NCBI GenBank assembly: GCA_009783885.1
Contig: WRCN01000005.1
Span: 1 to 64,000, forward strand
Source of the DNA: Bacteroidales bacterium
Lineage (GTDB): Bacteria; Bacteroidota; Bacteroidia; Bacteroidales; P3
DNA length: 64,000 bases
Direction: 5' to 3'
Position 1 is the first letter of the stretch. Each line of letters starts with the position of its first letter. A program made the position numbers and the translations under genes. Below, one piece after another: positions 42,705 through 52,333 of this stretch. The notes below the pieces were generated by a model. The model ran no database searches and was not told the origin of the DNA. It saw nothing but the letters and a program-made list of their open reading frames with translations.

Positions 42705-45545
42705 ATGAAAAAATTCCTATTATCCCTACTGGTTATCTTATTAACCATTCCTGCAATGGCTCAAATGGGGCCGTTGCCTATTGACCCGAAAGTTCGCAAA
42801 GGTGTTTTGCCAAACGGATTAACGTATTTTATCCGTCATAATGCGGAACCTCAAGGTCAGGCCGAATTTTTTATCGCACAAAAAGTTGGCTCTGTTCAAG
42901 AAGAAGACAATCAGCGCGGTTTGGCGCACTTTTTGGAACACTTGGCTTTCAACGGAACGAGACATTTTCCGGAAAAAACAGCGTTGCTTAACTATCTTGA
43001 AAGTATTGGGGTGAAATTCGGTGTAAACCTGAATGCCTACACATCGTTTGACGAAACGGTTTACAACATTTCGGCCGTTCCTGTTTCCCGTCAAGGCGTC
43101 GCTCAGAAAGGCATTATTGATTCTGTTCTTTTAGTGCTTTGGGATTGGGCAGATGGTTTATTGTTAACAGACGAAGCTATCGAGGCGGAGCGTGGTGTAA
43201 TTCGCGAAGAAATGCGCACCAGAGAAAATGCGGTTATGCGTATCTTTGAGAATATTATTCCCGAAATTTTCCCCAACAGTCGCTACGGACAACGTATGCC
43301 GATTGGTACGGAAGAAGTGATTATGAACTTCAAACCCGATGAGTTGCGTGCTTATTACCGCAAATGGTACCGTCCCGATCATCAAGCTATCATCGTGGTT
43401 GGTGATATTGATCCCGACTATATAGAAGCCAGAATTAAGGAATTTTTCACTCAAATTCCAACGCCAACAACACCTTCCCTATTAGTTCCTATTCCGGTTG
43501 AACCAAACGAAGCTCCGATTGTTGTTATTGGTCTCGATCCGGAAATGACCATGACTCAAGTTTCGATAAATTTCAAATACGACCCGCTTCCAAAAGAAGT
43601 GAAATTGTCACAAGCAGGTTTGGTTGTGAACTATGTAACCAGCCTTATTACCTCCATGTTAAACACACGTTTGAGCGAAATTACTCAAAAAGCCAACGCA
43701 CCTTTTCTTTTTGCTCAATCGGGAATAGGAAAGTTTTTTATGGGAGTATCGAAAACGATGGATGCTTTTTCTGTAACCGCCGTAAGTAAAGAAGGTGGAA
43801 TGGCAGACGCATTCCAAGCAATAGTTACTGAAATTGCCCGCGCAAAACAGCATGGATTTACGATGGGCGAGTTTGAACGCGCCAAAGCCAGCTATTTGAG
43901 CAATCTCGAAAGAGCGTACAACGAACGTGAAAAACAAAGAAGTGTGATTTATGCTCGCGAATATGTGAGCCATTTCGAAGATGATGAGCCTATCCCGGGT
44001 ATTGAATATGAATACACATTTATCAATCAAATTGCGACAATGATTCCGTCAGAACAAATGTTGATGCAAATCAACATGATGATACAACAACTTATTCAAG
44101 ACCAAAATATCGTGATTTACGGTATGGGGCCTGAAAAAGATGGGCTTGTTTATCCGACTAGAGAAGAATTGTTGAGCATTTTGAAAACCACAATGGCAAC
44201 CCCACAAGAGGCTTATCAAGATGAAGCTCTTGACGAACCGCTTATCGCTCAAATGCCGAAAGCCGGAAAAGTAACAAAAACCGAGAATTTAGATTTGTTC
44301 GGCGCTAAAATATTTACATTGTCGAATGGTGTGAAAGTAATTATCAAACCTACGAATTTTAAAGATGATGAAATTCGTTTTACGGCAACTTCGTTTGGAG
44401 GAAACTCATTGTTTAACGATAAAGATGTTGCAACATTCAGAGTTTTGAATGAAATTGCAACCGTTGGCGGTGTTGGTAATTTTAGCCGTGTAAATTTGAC
44501 CAAAGCGCTTGCAGGCAAACAAGCTCGCGTAAGTTCAAGTATTTCCACAACCACTGAAGACCTCAACGGAAGTGGTTCTCCGAGAGATTTGGAAACCATC
44601 ATGCAGTTGATTTATCTATATGCCACATCTCCACGTTACGACCAAGAAGCATTTGATTCATGGCTCGGACGCATGAGAGCACAGTTAGAAAATATGGCAC
44701 TCAATCCGATGGTGGCATTTTCAGATACGCTAACCGCAAAATGGTGGGGCGACCAACCTCGTATGAAGCGCACAACTATGGCAGATTTGGACAAAATTGA
44801 CTATAAAAGAGCTATCGAATTATACAAAGACCGTTTCAAAGATATGAGCGATTTTACGTTTACATTTGTCGGAAATATTGATGAAAAAACGTTTATTCCG
44901 TTGATGGAACAATACATTGGCGCATTGCCGAATTTGGACCGCAAAGAGACGTATAAAGACATCAATGTACGCCCTCTCACAGGTGAACGTTACTCACATT
45001 TCGATCGAGAAATGCAAACCGTGAAAGCCTCTATTGTTACGGTTTTCACTGGAAAAGCTGATTTTACACCGGAAAACAGATTGAAATTTAGCTTTTTTGA
45101 TCAAATTTTAGATATTGTTTATACCAGAGAAATTCGTGATAAAGAAAGCGGCACGTATGGCGTTATGACGCAATGTCAACTTCAACGTTATCCGGAAGGC
45201 AATTATACGTTGTTAATTTTATTCGATACCGATCCTCCTTTGGCAGAGAGACTGTTAGCGGCTGTGTATCGCGAATTAGATAAAATAGCCGAGGAAGGAC
45301 CTGCCCAAGAGGATTTCAACAGTGTAAAAGCCTTTATGCTGAAAGATACCGAAGAAAAACGTCGCGACAACAATGCGTGGATGAATGCCATCGACGAATA
45401 TGCGATGTTTAAAATGGATAACTTCACAAAAAGAGAAGAGATGATTAATAAACTTACTCCAGCAGATATTCAAGCGGTAGCCAAATTGATTTTGGGACAG
45501 AGAAACCGTGCAGAAGTCGTGATGAGAGGCATTGAAGCAAACTAA
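42705..45545 (+). CDS. Periplasmic M16-family zinc peptidase
   Basis: A 946-residue pitrilysin-type protease: four M16 domains in one chain. The signal peptide MKKFLLSLLVILLTIPAMAQ shows export. The inverted zinc motif is in GLAHFLEHLAFNGT (HFLEH near residue 70), with the downstream Glu region ERGVIREEM. The C-terminal half (from about 520) repeats the fold without an HxxEH and is structural. Such enzymes degrade short peptides in the periplasm. A strong terminator lies 15 bp after the stop. Confidence 0.93.
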   Translation: MKKFLLSLLVILLTIPAMAQMGPLPIDPKVRKGVLPNGLTYFIRHNAEPQGQAEFFIAQKVGSVQEEDNQRGLAHFLEHLAFNGTRHFPEKTALLNYLESIGVKFGVNLNAYTSFDETVYNISAVPVSRQGVAQKGIIDSVLLVLWDWADGLLLTDEAIEAERGVIREEMRTRENAVMRIFENIIPEIFPNSRYGQRMPIGTEEVIMNFKPDELRAYYRKWYRPDHQAIIVVGDIDPDYIEARIKEFFTQIPTPTTPSLLVPIPVEPNEAPIVVIGLDPEMTMTQVSINFKYDPLPKEVKLSQAGLVVNYVTSLITSMLNTRLSEITQKANAPFLFAQSGIGKFFMGVSKTMDAFSVTAVSKEGGMADAFQAIVTEIARAKQHGFTMGEFERAKASYLSNLERAYNEREKQRSVIYAREYVSHFEDDEPIPGIEYEYTFINQIATMIPSEQMLMQINMMIQQLIQDQNIVIYGMGPEKDGLVYPTREELLSILKTTMATPQEAYQDEALDEPLIAQMPKAGKVTKTENLDLFGAKIFTLSNGVKVIIKPTNFKDDEIRFTATSFGGNSLFNDKDVATFRVLNEIATVGGVGNFSRVNLTKALAGKQARVSSSISTTTEDLNGSGSPRDLETIMQLIYLYATSPRYDQEAFDSWLGRMRAQLENMALNPMVAFSDTLTAKWWGDQPRMKRTTMADLDKIDYKRAIELYKDRFKDMSDFTFTFVGNIDEKTFIPLMEQYIGALPNLDRKETYKDINVRPLTGERYSHFDREMQTVKASIVTVFTGKADFTPENRLKFSFFDQILDIVYTREIRDKESGTYGVMTQCQLQRYPEGNYTLLILFDTDPPLAERLLAAVYRELDKIAEEGPAQEDFNSVKAFMLKDTEEKRRDNNAWMNAIDEYAMFKMDNFTKREEMINKLTPADIQAVAKLILGQRNRAEVVMRGIEAN

Positions 45546-45560
45546 TTCTTTTGCAAATTT

Positions 45561-45590
45561 AAAAAGGCGCATTTTTAGGTGCGCCTTTTT
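45561..45590 (+). terminator. Intrinsic terminator after the M16 gene
   Basis: AAAAAGGCGCA pairs exactly with TGCGCCTTTTT around an 8-nt loop, followed by more T. Confidence 0.85.
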
Positions 45591-45626
45591 TTTGTGATAT
45601 AAAATAAGATTTCAAGATTAGAATAG

Positions 45627-45678
45627 CTAACAGATTCCTCGACTTCGCATACTTCGTATGCTTCGCTCGGAATCTACT
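45627..45678. repeat. Dispersed repeat after the M16 gene
   Basis: AACAGATTCCTCGACTTCGC with an inverted centre ATACTTCGTAT, then CTTCGCTCGGAATC. Same family as 10733 and 14788. Confidence 0.6.
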
Positions 45679-45703
45679 GGCTATCTGACCTTAAACCTAA
45701 AAT

Positions 45704-46480
45704 TTAAATCGCTACACTACCACCCTCTTTTGGCAGTTGTGCACCTAATCTTGCAGCAATAAATTCCCGATTTAGTTTGGCAATATGGTCAATTTTAATG
45801 CCTTTCGGACATTCGGCTTCGCATGCACCTGTGTTGGTACAGTTTCCGAAGCCAAGTTCATCCATACGTTTGACCATAGCTTGAACGCGCTCGTGTGCCT
45901 CAATTTTGCCTTGCGGAAGATGTGCCAAATGCGACACTTTAGCAGCCACAAACAACATTGCGGAAGCATTTTTACAAGATGCTACGCATGCACCGCAACC
46001 GATACATGCAGCAGCATCCATTGCCGTATCTGCATCCGTCTTGCGAATAGGAATGGCGTTGCCATCGGGCACTCCACCTGTAGTTGCGGAAATATAACCA
46101 CCCGCCTGAATGATTTTATCGAACGCACTGCGATCTACAACCAAGTCCTTAATTACCGGAAACGCTTTTGAACGCCAAGGTTCAATTGTAATCGTTTGGC
46201 CGTCTTTGAACTTGCGCATATGTAATTGACAAGTCGTAATATCGTCGTCGTTTCCGTGCGGGCGTCCGTTGATGTACAAACTGCACATTCCGCAAATGCC
46301 TTCACGACAATCGTGGTCGAAGCAAATCGGTTTTTCGATTTTGTCAACCAATTGTTCGTTGAGAATGTCTAACATTTCCAAAAATGAACAATCGCTGGAA
46401 ATATCCGTAATTTTATAGATTTCGAAGCGTCCTTTGGCTTTTGCATTTTCTTGACGCCAAATCTTGAGAGTAAAGTTCAT
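45704..46480 (-). CDS. frdB: Fumarate reductase/succinate dehydrogenase iron-sulfur subunit
   Basis: A 258-residue electron-transfer subunit. The N-terminal plant-type ferredoxin domain has [15 protein letters not shown] for the [2Fe-2S] cluster. The C-terminal domain has [13 protein letters not shown] and [15 protein letters not shown] for the [4Fe-4S] and [3Fe-4S] clusters. It passes electrons between the flavoprotein and the quinone site of the membrane subunit. It is third in the frdC-A-B order, separated from frdA by an 88-bp gap containing a palindromic repeat. Under anaerobic conditions the complex reduces fumarate; the direction cannot be read from sequence. Confidence 0.95.
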   Translation of the reverse strand: MNFTLKIWRQENAKAKGRFEIYKITDISSDCSFLEMLDILNEQLVDKIEKPICFDHDCREGICGMCSLYINGRPHGNDDDITTCQLHMRKFKDGQTITIEPWRSKAFPVIKDLVVDRSAFDKIIQAGGYISATTGGVPDGNAIPIRKTDADTAMDAAACIGCGACVASCKNASAMLFVAAKVSHLAHLPQGKIEAHERVQAMVKRMDELGFGNCTNTGACEAECPKGIKIDHIAKLNREFIAARLGAQLPKEGGSVAI

Positions 46481-46502
46481 AATTCAAAAGTTTTTGTATT
46501 TG

Positions 46503-46566
46503 AAAGGTGCGAGGTGCGGGGTGTGCTTCGTAGAAACCTCGCACCCCGTACCTCGTTACCTCGTAC
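46503..46566. repeat. Palindromic repeat between frdA and frdB
   Basis: GTGCGAGGTGCGGGGTG and CACCCCGTACCTCG-type arms face each other across GTAGAAACCTCG. It would fold into a strong hairpin in the operon mRNA and might affect the frdB level. Confidence 0.6.
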
Positions 46567-46568
46567 CA

Positions 46569-48506
46569 TTATTTGTAATTTCGTTGTGCAACTTTAACAG
46601 TTTCGTAATTAAGCGGTTCAACATTGCGTTTCGGCTCTGCATTTTCGCCCGTAAATTCCCAAGCAGCCACATGCATAAAGTGTTCGTCATCACGTTTGGC
46701 TTCACCATCGGTTTGATATTCTTCGCGGAAATGTCCGCCACAAGATTCATCGCGAAGATTGGCATCGCGAGCCATCAATTCGCCTAATTCGAGATAATCC
46801 GCCAAGCGCAAGGCTTTTTCAAGTTCGTTGTTCATTTCGTCGGCTTTTCCGACTACGCGAACATCGTTCCAAAACTCTTCACGCAACTGTTTAATCATTT
46901 CAATCGCTTGTGCAGTACCGTTTTTTGTGCGAGCCATACCAACATAATCCCACATGATTTTGCCTAATTTTTTGTGTATGGTATCTACGGACTGTTTGCC
47001 GTTTATGCTCAACAATTTTTCAATACGTGCTTTCACATGGTTTTCAACTTCGTCAAATTCGGAGATATTTGTAGAAAAATGCGGCACTTGAATTTGATCT
47101 GCCAAACAATTTTGAATGGTATAGGGCAACACAAAATAGCCGTCTGCCAAGCCTTGCATCAACGCAGATGCGCCCAAACGATTTGCGCCGTGGTCGGAAA
47201 AATTGGCTTCGCCGATGGCGAACAAACCTTTTATAGTTGTTTGCAATTCGTAATCCACCCAAAGTCCACCCATGGTGTAATGTACGGCAGGGTAGATTTT
47301 CATCGGTGTTTCGTATGGATTTTCATCTTCGATTTTTTCATACATTTGGAATAAATTTCCGTAACGCTCTTCAACTTTTTCTTTGCCCAAACGTTTGATG
47401 GCATCGGAGAAATCCAAATACACAGCCAATCCCGTAGAGCCCACGCCATAACCCGCGTCGCAACGTTCTTTCGCAGCACGAGATGCCACATCACGAGGGA
47501 CTAAATTTCCGAAAGCCGGATAGCGACGCTCAAGATAATAATCGCGACCTTCCTCCGGAATATTGATTGGTTTCATACGTCCGGCGCGGATTTCCTTAAC
47601 ATCTTCCAAACTTTTCGGAACCCAAATTCTACCATCGTTTCGCAAACTTTCCGACATCAATGTGAGTTTCGACTGGTAATCGCCGTGAACAGGAATACAT
47701 GTCGGGTGAATTTGCACATAACAAGGATTTGCAAAATATGCACCCTTTTTATAGGCTTTCCAAATAGCAGAAACGTTAGAGTTCATCGCATTTGTAGAGA
47801 GGAAAAACACATTTCCGTAACCGCCTGTTGCCAAAACAACAGCGTGTGCAGCGTGGCGATGAATTTCGCCTGTTGTCACATCACGCGTGATGATACCACG
47901 AGCAACACCATCAACCAACACCAAATCCAACATTTCTTGACGAGCAAAAAGTTCTACCGTTTTGCGTTCGATTTCGCGGCTTAGCGCGCCATACGCGCCA
48001 ATTAACAATTGTTGTCCCGTTTGCCCGCGAGCATAAAATGTACGCGAAACCTGCGCACCACCAAACGAACGGTTGTCCAAATAGCCCGAATAATCACGAG
48101 CGAAAGGCACGCCTTGTGCCACAGATTGGTCAATAATGGAATTGCTGACTTCCGCCAAACGATGCACGTTTGACTCTCTTGCGCGATAATCACCACCTTT
48201 AATTGTATCGTAAAACAAACGATCTACACTATCGCCATCGTTCGGATAATTTTTTGCTGCATTGATACCGCCTTGTGCTGCGATGGAGTGTGCACGACGT
48301 GGACTATCAGAAATACAGAAAATTTTCACATTGAACCCCAATGCTCCCAAACTCGCAGCAGCAGAGGCTCCCGCAAGTCCTGTGCCGACAACAATCACAT
48401 CTATGCGACGTTTATTCGCCGGATTAATTAGCGATTGAGAGGTTTTATAGGTTGTCCACTTTTGCTCTAAAGTACCTTGTGGAATTTTGGAATCTAAATT
48501 AGCCAT
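46569..48506 (-). CDS. frdA: Fumarate reductase/succinate dehydrogenase flavoprotein subunit
   Basis: A 645-residue flavoprotein. The FAD-binding Rossmann motif is [20 protein letters not shown] near residue 37. [20 protein letters not shown] holds the covalent-FAD His region. The active site includes [16 protein letters not shown] and [11 protein letters not shown]. The family variant of this length is the one that pairs with a single b-type cytochrome subunit in Bacteroidota and Epsilonproteobacteria. frdC ends 14 bp upstream. Confidence 0.96.
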   Translation of the reverse strand: MANLDSKIPQGTLEQKWTTYKTSQSLINPANKRRIDVIVVGTGLAGASAAASLGALGFNVKIFCISDSPRRAHSIAAQGGINAAKNYPNDGDSVDRLFYDTIKGGDYRARESNVHRLAEVSNSIIDQSVAQGVPFARDYSGYLDNRSFGGAQVSRTFYARGQTGQQLLIGAYGALSREIERKTVELFARQEMLDLVLVDGVARGIITRDVTTGEIHRHAAHAVVLATGGYGNVFFLSTNAMNSNVSAIWKAYKKGAYFANPCYVQIHPTCIPVHGDYQSKLTLMSESLRNDGRIWVPKSLEDVKEIRAGRMKPINIPEEGRDYYLERRYPAFGNLVPRDVASRAAKERCDAGYGVGSTGLAVYLDFSDAIKRLGKEKVEERYGNLFQMYEKIEDENPYETPMKIYPAVHYTMGGLWVDYELQTTIKGLFAIGEANFSDHGANRLGASALMQGLADGYFVLPYTIQNCLADQIQVPHFSTNISEFDEVENHVKARIEKLLSINGKQSVDTIHKKLGKIMWDYVGMARTKNGTAQAIEMIKQLREEFWNDVRVVGKADEMNNELEKALRLADYLELGELMARDANLRDESCGGHFREEYQTDGEAKRDDEHFMHVAAWEFTGENAEPKRNVEPLNYETVKVAQRNYK

Positions 48507-48520
48507 ATCAAAAAATTTAA

Positions 48521-49435
48521 TTATTTACAAAAATAGAAAAAGATCGGAATAATCGCAAATCCCACGGAAACACCAAGTGCAAAGATCACGCCAACGACTT
48601 TGATAATCGGCGTATATTTACTATGTGCCATTCCCAACGTTTGGAATGCAGACTGAAAAGCGTGCATTAAGTGGAAACACAATGCTGTCAAGAAAAAGAG
48701 ATACATCAGAACAATCCATTTATTTTGGAAAAGGTCTCGAACCATAACATAAAAATCAGGCTCGTATTTAACCGGTAAAACAGCTGTAATCTCTCTAATT
48801 TCGGCTTTGCTTAAATCTGTGATATAATCGAAACCGCCGTGAAGTGCATCGCTTAATTTTTCGTTGGTTTGAAAAAATTCCAATCCATCTTGAAAAGCAA
48901 CGAAATCTGCCTCTATTTGCATTCTCTCTTCGTCGGTTTCTGTTTTGATAAACGCGTCGGACAACGCCTGCTGCTTAACTTTATAGGCTTTTTCGATTGC
49001 ACTGACTTTGATGAGATAACGCCCCTCATTCCAACCCACTTTGGCAAACCAAAAATTCACAAGATGTATACAAAGAAAAAGCGCAACTAAAAGTCCTGAC
49101 CAAATCATCAGTTTAGATCCAAAAGCCGTTTTGGACTTACTACCCGAAGCATAACCCACCGGACGAGCACGCCAATTGTGAATTTGAATGGTGAGTGCAA
49201 GCAAAATATGCAGAGCAATTGCACCGAAAAGTACAACTTCAAACACTTTTACGATGTAATTTGTGCCCATAAAATGGGCGGCTGCGCGAAACCATTCTCC
49301 GCCGTCGTTGCGAAGCAAACAGAGGTTGATCCCCAAGTGTGTCAGCAAAAAGAGCATCAAAAAGAGCCCAATCAACGCAAGGGTAATCTTTTTGGTTATG
49401 GATGCGAATTGTAAGAATTTTGGCAATTTTGGCAT
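48521..49435 (-). CDS. frdC: Fumarate reductase cytochrome b subunit with an insertion
   Basis: A 304-residue membrane anchor of the five-helix, diheme type. Helices lie near residues 13-35 ([17 protein letters not shown]), 60-85, 110-130 ([15 protein letters not shown]), 225-250 ([26 protein letters not shown]) and 265-300. Heme-ligand His residues are in THLG, ALHILLA, CIHLV and LMHAFQ. Relatives are usually about 220-230 residues. Here a charged, helical stretch of about 75-80 residues ([20 protein letters not shown]...) is inserted between helices 3 and 4. I start at ATG 49435 (MPKLPKFLQ). Confidence 0.9.
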   Translation of the reverse strand: MPKLPKFLQFASITKKITLALIGLFLMLFLLTHLGINLCLLRNDGGEWFRAAAHFMGTNYIVKVFEVVLFGAIALHILLALTIQIHNWRARPVGYASGSKSKTAFGSKLMIWSGLLVALFLCIHLVNFWFAKVGWNEGRYLIKVSAIEKAYKVKQQALSDAFIKTETDEERMQIEADFVAFQDGLEFFQTNEKLSDALHGGFDYITDLSKAEIREITAVLPVKYEPDFYVMVRDLFQNKWIVLMYLFFLTALCFHLMHAFQSAFQTLGMAHSKYTPIIKVVGVIFALGVSVGFAIIPIFFYFCK

Positions 49436-49462
49436 TATTACGAATGTTTTTGATTTTAAATG

Positions 49463-49470
49463 CAAAGATA
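49463..49470 (-). promoter_or_regulatory. -7 box for the frdCAB operon
   Basis: TATCTTTG on the minus strand followed by CA, 27 nt before ATG 49435. Confidence 0.6.
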
Positions 49471-49482
49471 CGAAAAAATTAC

Positions 49483-49556
49483 GAATTGTCAATTACGAAT
49501 TGTCAATTACGAATTACGAATTTACTCGTAATTTTCAATTCGTAATTCGTAATTAG
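49483..49556. repeat. TTACGAATT tandem repeat between divergent promoters
   Basis: TGTCAATTACGAAT repeated, then an inverted run ATTCGTAATTCGTAATTAG. The same CGTAATTCGTAATTAG word occurs at about 32971, upstream of the second integrase. It sits between the frdCAB and nadB promoters. Confidence 0.65.
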
Positions 49557-49567
49557 TCTTTTTTTTG

Positions 49568-49575
49568 TATCTTTG
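49568..49575 (+). promoter_or_regulatory. -7 box for nadB
   Basis: TATCTTTG, 10 nt before ATG 49586. Confidence 0.55.
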
Positions 49576-49585
49576 TACTATTATT

Positions 49586-51148
49586 ATGATAAAACACACC
49601 GATTTTTTAGTGATTGGCTCGGGAATTGCGGGTTTGAGTTTTGCTCTGAAAGTGGCAAACTACGGAAAGGTTTGTATTTTGACCAAAGCCAAAGTTGAGG
49701 AAAATACCACCAATCACGCTCAAGGCGGAATTGCCGCAGTGATGGTGGCCTCCGATAGTTACGAAAAACATATTCGCGATACAATTATTGCAGGTGATGG
49801 CTGTTGCAATGAAAACATTGTACGCTTGACCGTTTCCGAATCCACCAAGCGTATCGAAGAACTCATCGCTTGGGGTACACGTTTTGATAAAACACACGCC
49901 GGAAACTTCGATTTGGCACGCGAAGGCGGACATTCCGAACATCGCATTTTGCACTATAAAGACCAAACCGGTAGTGAAATCGAACGGGCATTAATCGCCA
50001 ACGTCAAAAATCATCCGAATATTGAAATTTTGGAAAATCAATTTGCCATTGATATTATTACTCAACATCATTTAGGCGAAAATGTTACACGCCGAAGACC
50101 CGATATTTGCTGTTATGGCGCGTATGTGTTAAATTCCGAAACGCAAGAAATTGACACGTATTTAGCCAAAATTACCATCCTTGCAACCGGCGGCGCAGGG
50201 CATGTTTACAACACCACAACCAATCCGATGGTTTCAACAGGGGACGGCGTGGCCATGGTATTTCGTGCAAAAGGCAAAGTGAACAATATGGAATTTTTTC
50301 AATTTCACCCAACATCCTTATACAATCCCGGAGAAAAACCATCGTTTTTAGTTTCCGAAGCCGTGCGCGGGTTTGGTGGCATCTTGAAAAATCTGAAAGG
50401 CGAAGAATTCATGTACAAATACGATGCTCGAAAAGAATTGGCACCTCGCGATATCGTGGCCAGAGCCATTGATAACGAAATGAAACATTCAGGCGATGAT
50501 CACGTTTTTTTGGATTGCCGACATCTGAACAAAAATGCACTGATAAGCCATTTTCCTAATATTTACGCTAAATGCTTGAGCATTGGAATTGATATGCACA
50601 AAGATTTAATTCCGGTTGTACCGGCTGCACACTACAGTTGCGGCGGAATTACGGTGAACGAATATGGTCAAAGTTCGATACAAAATCTTTATGCTTCGGG
50701 CGAATGTGCCTGCACCGGATTGCATGGTGCAAATCGTTTAGCATCAAACTCGTTGCTCGAAGCAGCTGTGTTTTCACACCGTTCAGCCATTCACGCTATT
50801 CAGCAAATTGAAACGATTTCGCTCAACAAAAACATCCCCGAGTGGAATGCCGATGGCATGGTACTCAACGAAGAGATGATTTTGATCACACAAAGTTTGA
50901 AAGAAGTGCAAGCACTTATGTCGAATTACGTGGGTATTGTACGCTCGAATTTGCGCTTGCAGCGCGCATTAGACCGATTAGGACTTATTCACAAAGAAAC
51001 CGAAGAACTTTACGATAAATCTGTTCTTTCTGTTCCGATTTGCGAACTTCGAAACATTATCGAGGTCAGTTACGTCATCATCAAATCTGCCCAAGAACGC
51101 CGTCAAAACTGCGGTTTACATTATTCTATTGATTTATGCAAACACTAA
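49586..51148 (+). CDS. nadB: L-aspartate oxidase
   Basis: A 520-residue flavoprotein, first enzyme of de novo NAD synthesis: aspartate to iminoaspartate, with fumarate as the likely acceptor in anaerobes. FAD motif FLVIGSGIAGLSFAL at the start; ATGGAGHVY, QFHPTSLY, and the signature PVVPAAHYSCGGI followed by LYASGECACTGLHGANRLASNSLLE. nadA and nadC are not in the window. ATG 49586 is chosen because the -7 box lies just upstream. Its end overlaps the next gene by 13 nt. Confidence 0.96.
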   Translation: MIKHTDFLVIGSGIAGLSFALKVANYGKVCILTKAKVEENTTNHAQGGIAAVMVASDSYEKHIRDTIIAGDGCCNENIVRLTVSESTKRIEELIAWGTRFDKTHAGNFDLAREGGHSEHRILHYKDQTGSEIERALIANVKNHPNIEILENQFAIDIITQHHLGENVTRRRPDICCYGAYVLNSETQEIDTYLAKITILATGGAGHVYNTTTNPMVSTGDGVAMVFRAKGKVNNMEFFQFHPTSLYNPGEKPSFLVSEAVRGFGGILKNLKGEEFMYKYDARKELAPRDIVARAIDNEMKHSGDDHVFLDCRHLNKNALISHFPNIYAKCLSIGIDMHKDLIPVVPAAHYSCGGITVNEYGQSSIQNLYASGECACTGLHGANRLASNSLLEAAVFSHRSAIHAIQQIETISLNKNIPEWNADGMVLNEEMILITQSLKEVQALMSNYVGIVRSNLRLQRALDRLGLIHKETEELYDKSVLSVPICELRNIIEVSYVIIKSAQERRQNCGLHYSIDLCKH

Positions 51149-51906
51149 ATTCCATTCAAAATGTCGTGATTCTCGGTACCGGAAATGTGGCCACACATCT
51201 ATCCGAAGCGTTGTTAAGTGCAGGATACAGTGTTTTACAGCTTTGGAAACGCGGTGAAATTTTACGCGATGTAGATTTATATTTCATCGCTGTAAGCGAT
51301 GATGCGATTGAAGAAGTAGCCAAATTAATTCCCGAACACAAAATGCTCGCACACACTTCCGGAAGTGTTGAGTTGTCAAGAGGTGGCGTGTTTTATCCGC
51401 TTCAAACATTTTCAAAACATATCCCTGTCGATTGGGAAAATATTCCGATTTTGATTGAATATAATGATACGGACAATGCCGTAGAGACGCACGGCCGTGC
51501 GTCTCTACAAGAAATCGCCAAAAAAATCAGCACCAATGTGCAAATCACAAACGCCGAAAAACGTCGTCAATTGCACCTTGCAGCTGTGTTCGCCTGCAAT
51601 TTTACCAATCATTTGTGGACAATTTCGGAAGAGTTGTTGAACGAAAAAAACATCTCTTTCGATTTACTGAAACCTTTGATTTATCAAACGGTTCGAAAAA
51701 TCGAAACACATCATCCGAAAGATGTTCAAACCGGTCCCGCTGTTCGGAATGATTTGAAAACATTGGAAAAACATCGGGAAATATTATGGGGCGATAATGG
51801 GCGCGCTGACCCCGCCCCTACGTGTACGGGCGGGGTTCGCCCGCCCTTGTCTGAAATTTATGATATTTTATCCAAATCCATAAAACACACCCATGATTCG
51901 CATTGA
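51136..51906 (+). CDS. Rossmann-fold DUF2520 protein (ProC-like)
   Basis: A 256-residue protein with an N-terminal Rossmann motif VVILGTGNVATHLSEALLSAG. The GSVELSRGGVFYPLQTFSK region and the helical DUF2520 domain (AAVFACNFTNHLWTISEELL) follow. It probably binds NAD(P), and its substrate is unknown. Two GC-rich palindromes lie in frame: 51481-51508 encodes VETHGRASL and 51799-51846 encodes GRADPAPTCTGGVRPP. The first falls in a loop between domains, the second near the C-terminus. It overlaps both nadB and the S4 gene. Confidence 0.82.
   Translation: MQTLNSIQNVVILGTGNVATHLSEALLSAGYSVLQLWKRGEILRDVDLYFIAVSDDAIEEVAKLIPEHKMLAHTSGSVELSRGGVFYPLQTFSKHIPVDWENIPILIEYNDTDNAVETHGRASLQEIAKKISTNVQITNAEKRRQLHLAAVFACNFTNHLWTISEELLNEKNISFDLLKPLIYQTVRKIETHHPKDVQTGPAVRNDLKTLEKHREILWGDNGRADPAPTCTGGVRPPLSEIYDILSKSIKHTHDSH
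51481..51508. repeat. Perfect 28-bp palindrome in frame in the DUF2520 gene
   Basis: GTAGAGACGCACGG followed by its exact complement CCGTGCGTCTCTAC. Such GTAGAGACGC palindromes are usually intergenic. Confidence 0.85.
51799..51846. repeat. GC-rich palindromic repeat in frame in the DUF2520 gene
   Basis: Inner arms ACCCCGCCC/GGGCGGGGT and outer arms GGGCGCGC/GCCCGCCC-like enclose ACGTGT. Its G+C content is far above that of the host gene. Confidence 0.8.
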
Positions 51907-52267
51907 TAAATACCTTTGGGCTATTCGCCAATATAAAACTCGAACGATGGCAGGCGACGCTTGTCGCGGCGGAAAAATCAAACTCAACGGATTGCCTGTA
52001 AAAGCGTCTCGCGAGCTAAAAGTCGGTGATATAATTGAAGTTTCTACACCCGGATTAGTCAAAAAAATCAAAGTGTTGGAATTGTTAAACAATCGTGTTG
52101 GTGCTCCGAAAGTGGCGGAATATATGGAAGATTTAACACCGCAAGAAGACATCGAACAAGCCAAACTCGTTCGTCAAACCAATTACGAAAAACGCGACAG
52201 AGGGCTTGGACGTCCTACCAAACGTGATCGTCGGGATATTGAGGCGTTGAAAAAATATTTGACATGA
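51893..52267 (+). CDS. S4-domain RNA-binding protein (Hsp15/HslR-like)
   Basis: A 124-residue protein with an N-terminal S4 fold (IRIDKYLWAIRQYKTRTMAG, then GGKIKLNGLPVKASRELKVGD) and a basic tail RDRGLGRPTKRDRRDIE. Hsp15 binds free 50S subunits that carry a blocked nascent chain and helps recycle them. It overlaps the DUF2520 gene by 14 nt, so the two are coupled. Confidence 0.87.
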   Translation: MIRIDKYLWAIRQYKTRTMAGDACRGGKIKLNGLPVKASRELKVGDIIEVSTPGLVKKIKVLELLNNRVGAPKVAEYMEDLTPQEDIEQAKLVRQTNYEKRDRGLGRPTKRDRRDIEALKKYLT

Positions 52268-52279
52268 AATCGGCGAGAC

Positions 52280-52325
52280 TTCGACTCCGCTCAGCTATAG
52301 AAATAGGTCATTGAGCGGAGTCGAA
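52280..52325. repeat. Perfect TTCGACTCCGCTCA inverted repeat
   Basis: TTCGACTCCGCTCA (52280-52293) and TGAGCGGAGTCGAA (52312-52325) are exact complements. It lies between convergent genes and may serve as a terminator on both strands. Confidence 0.75.
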
Positions 52326-52333
52326 ACGACCAT

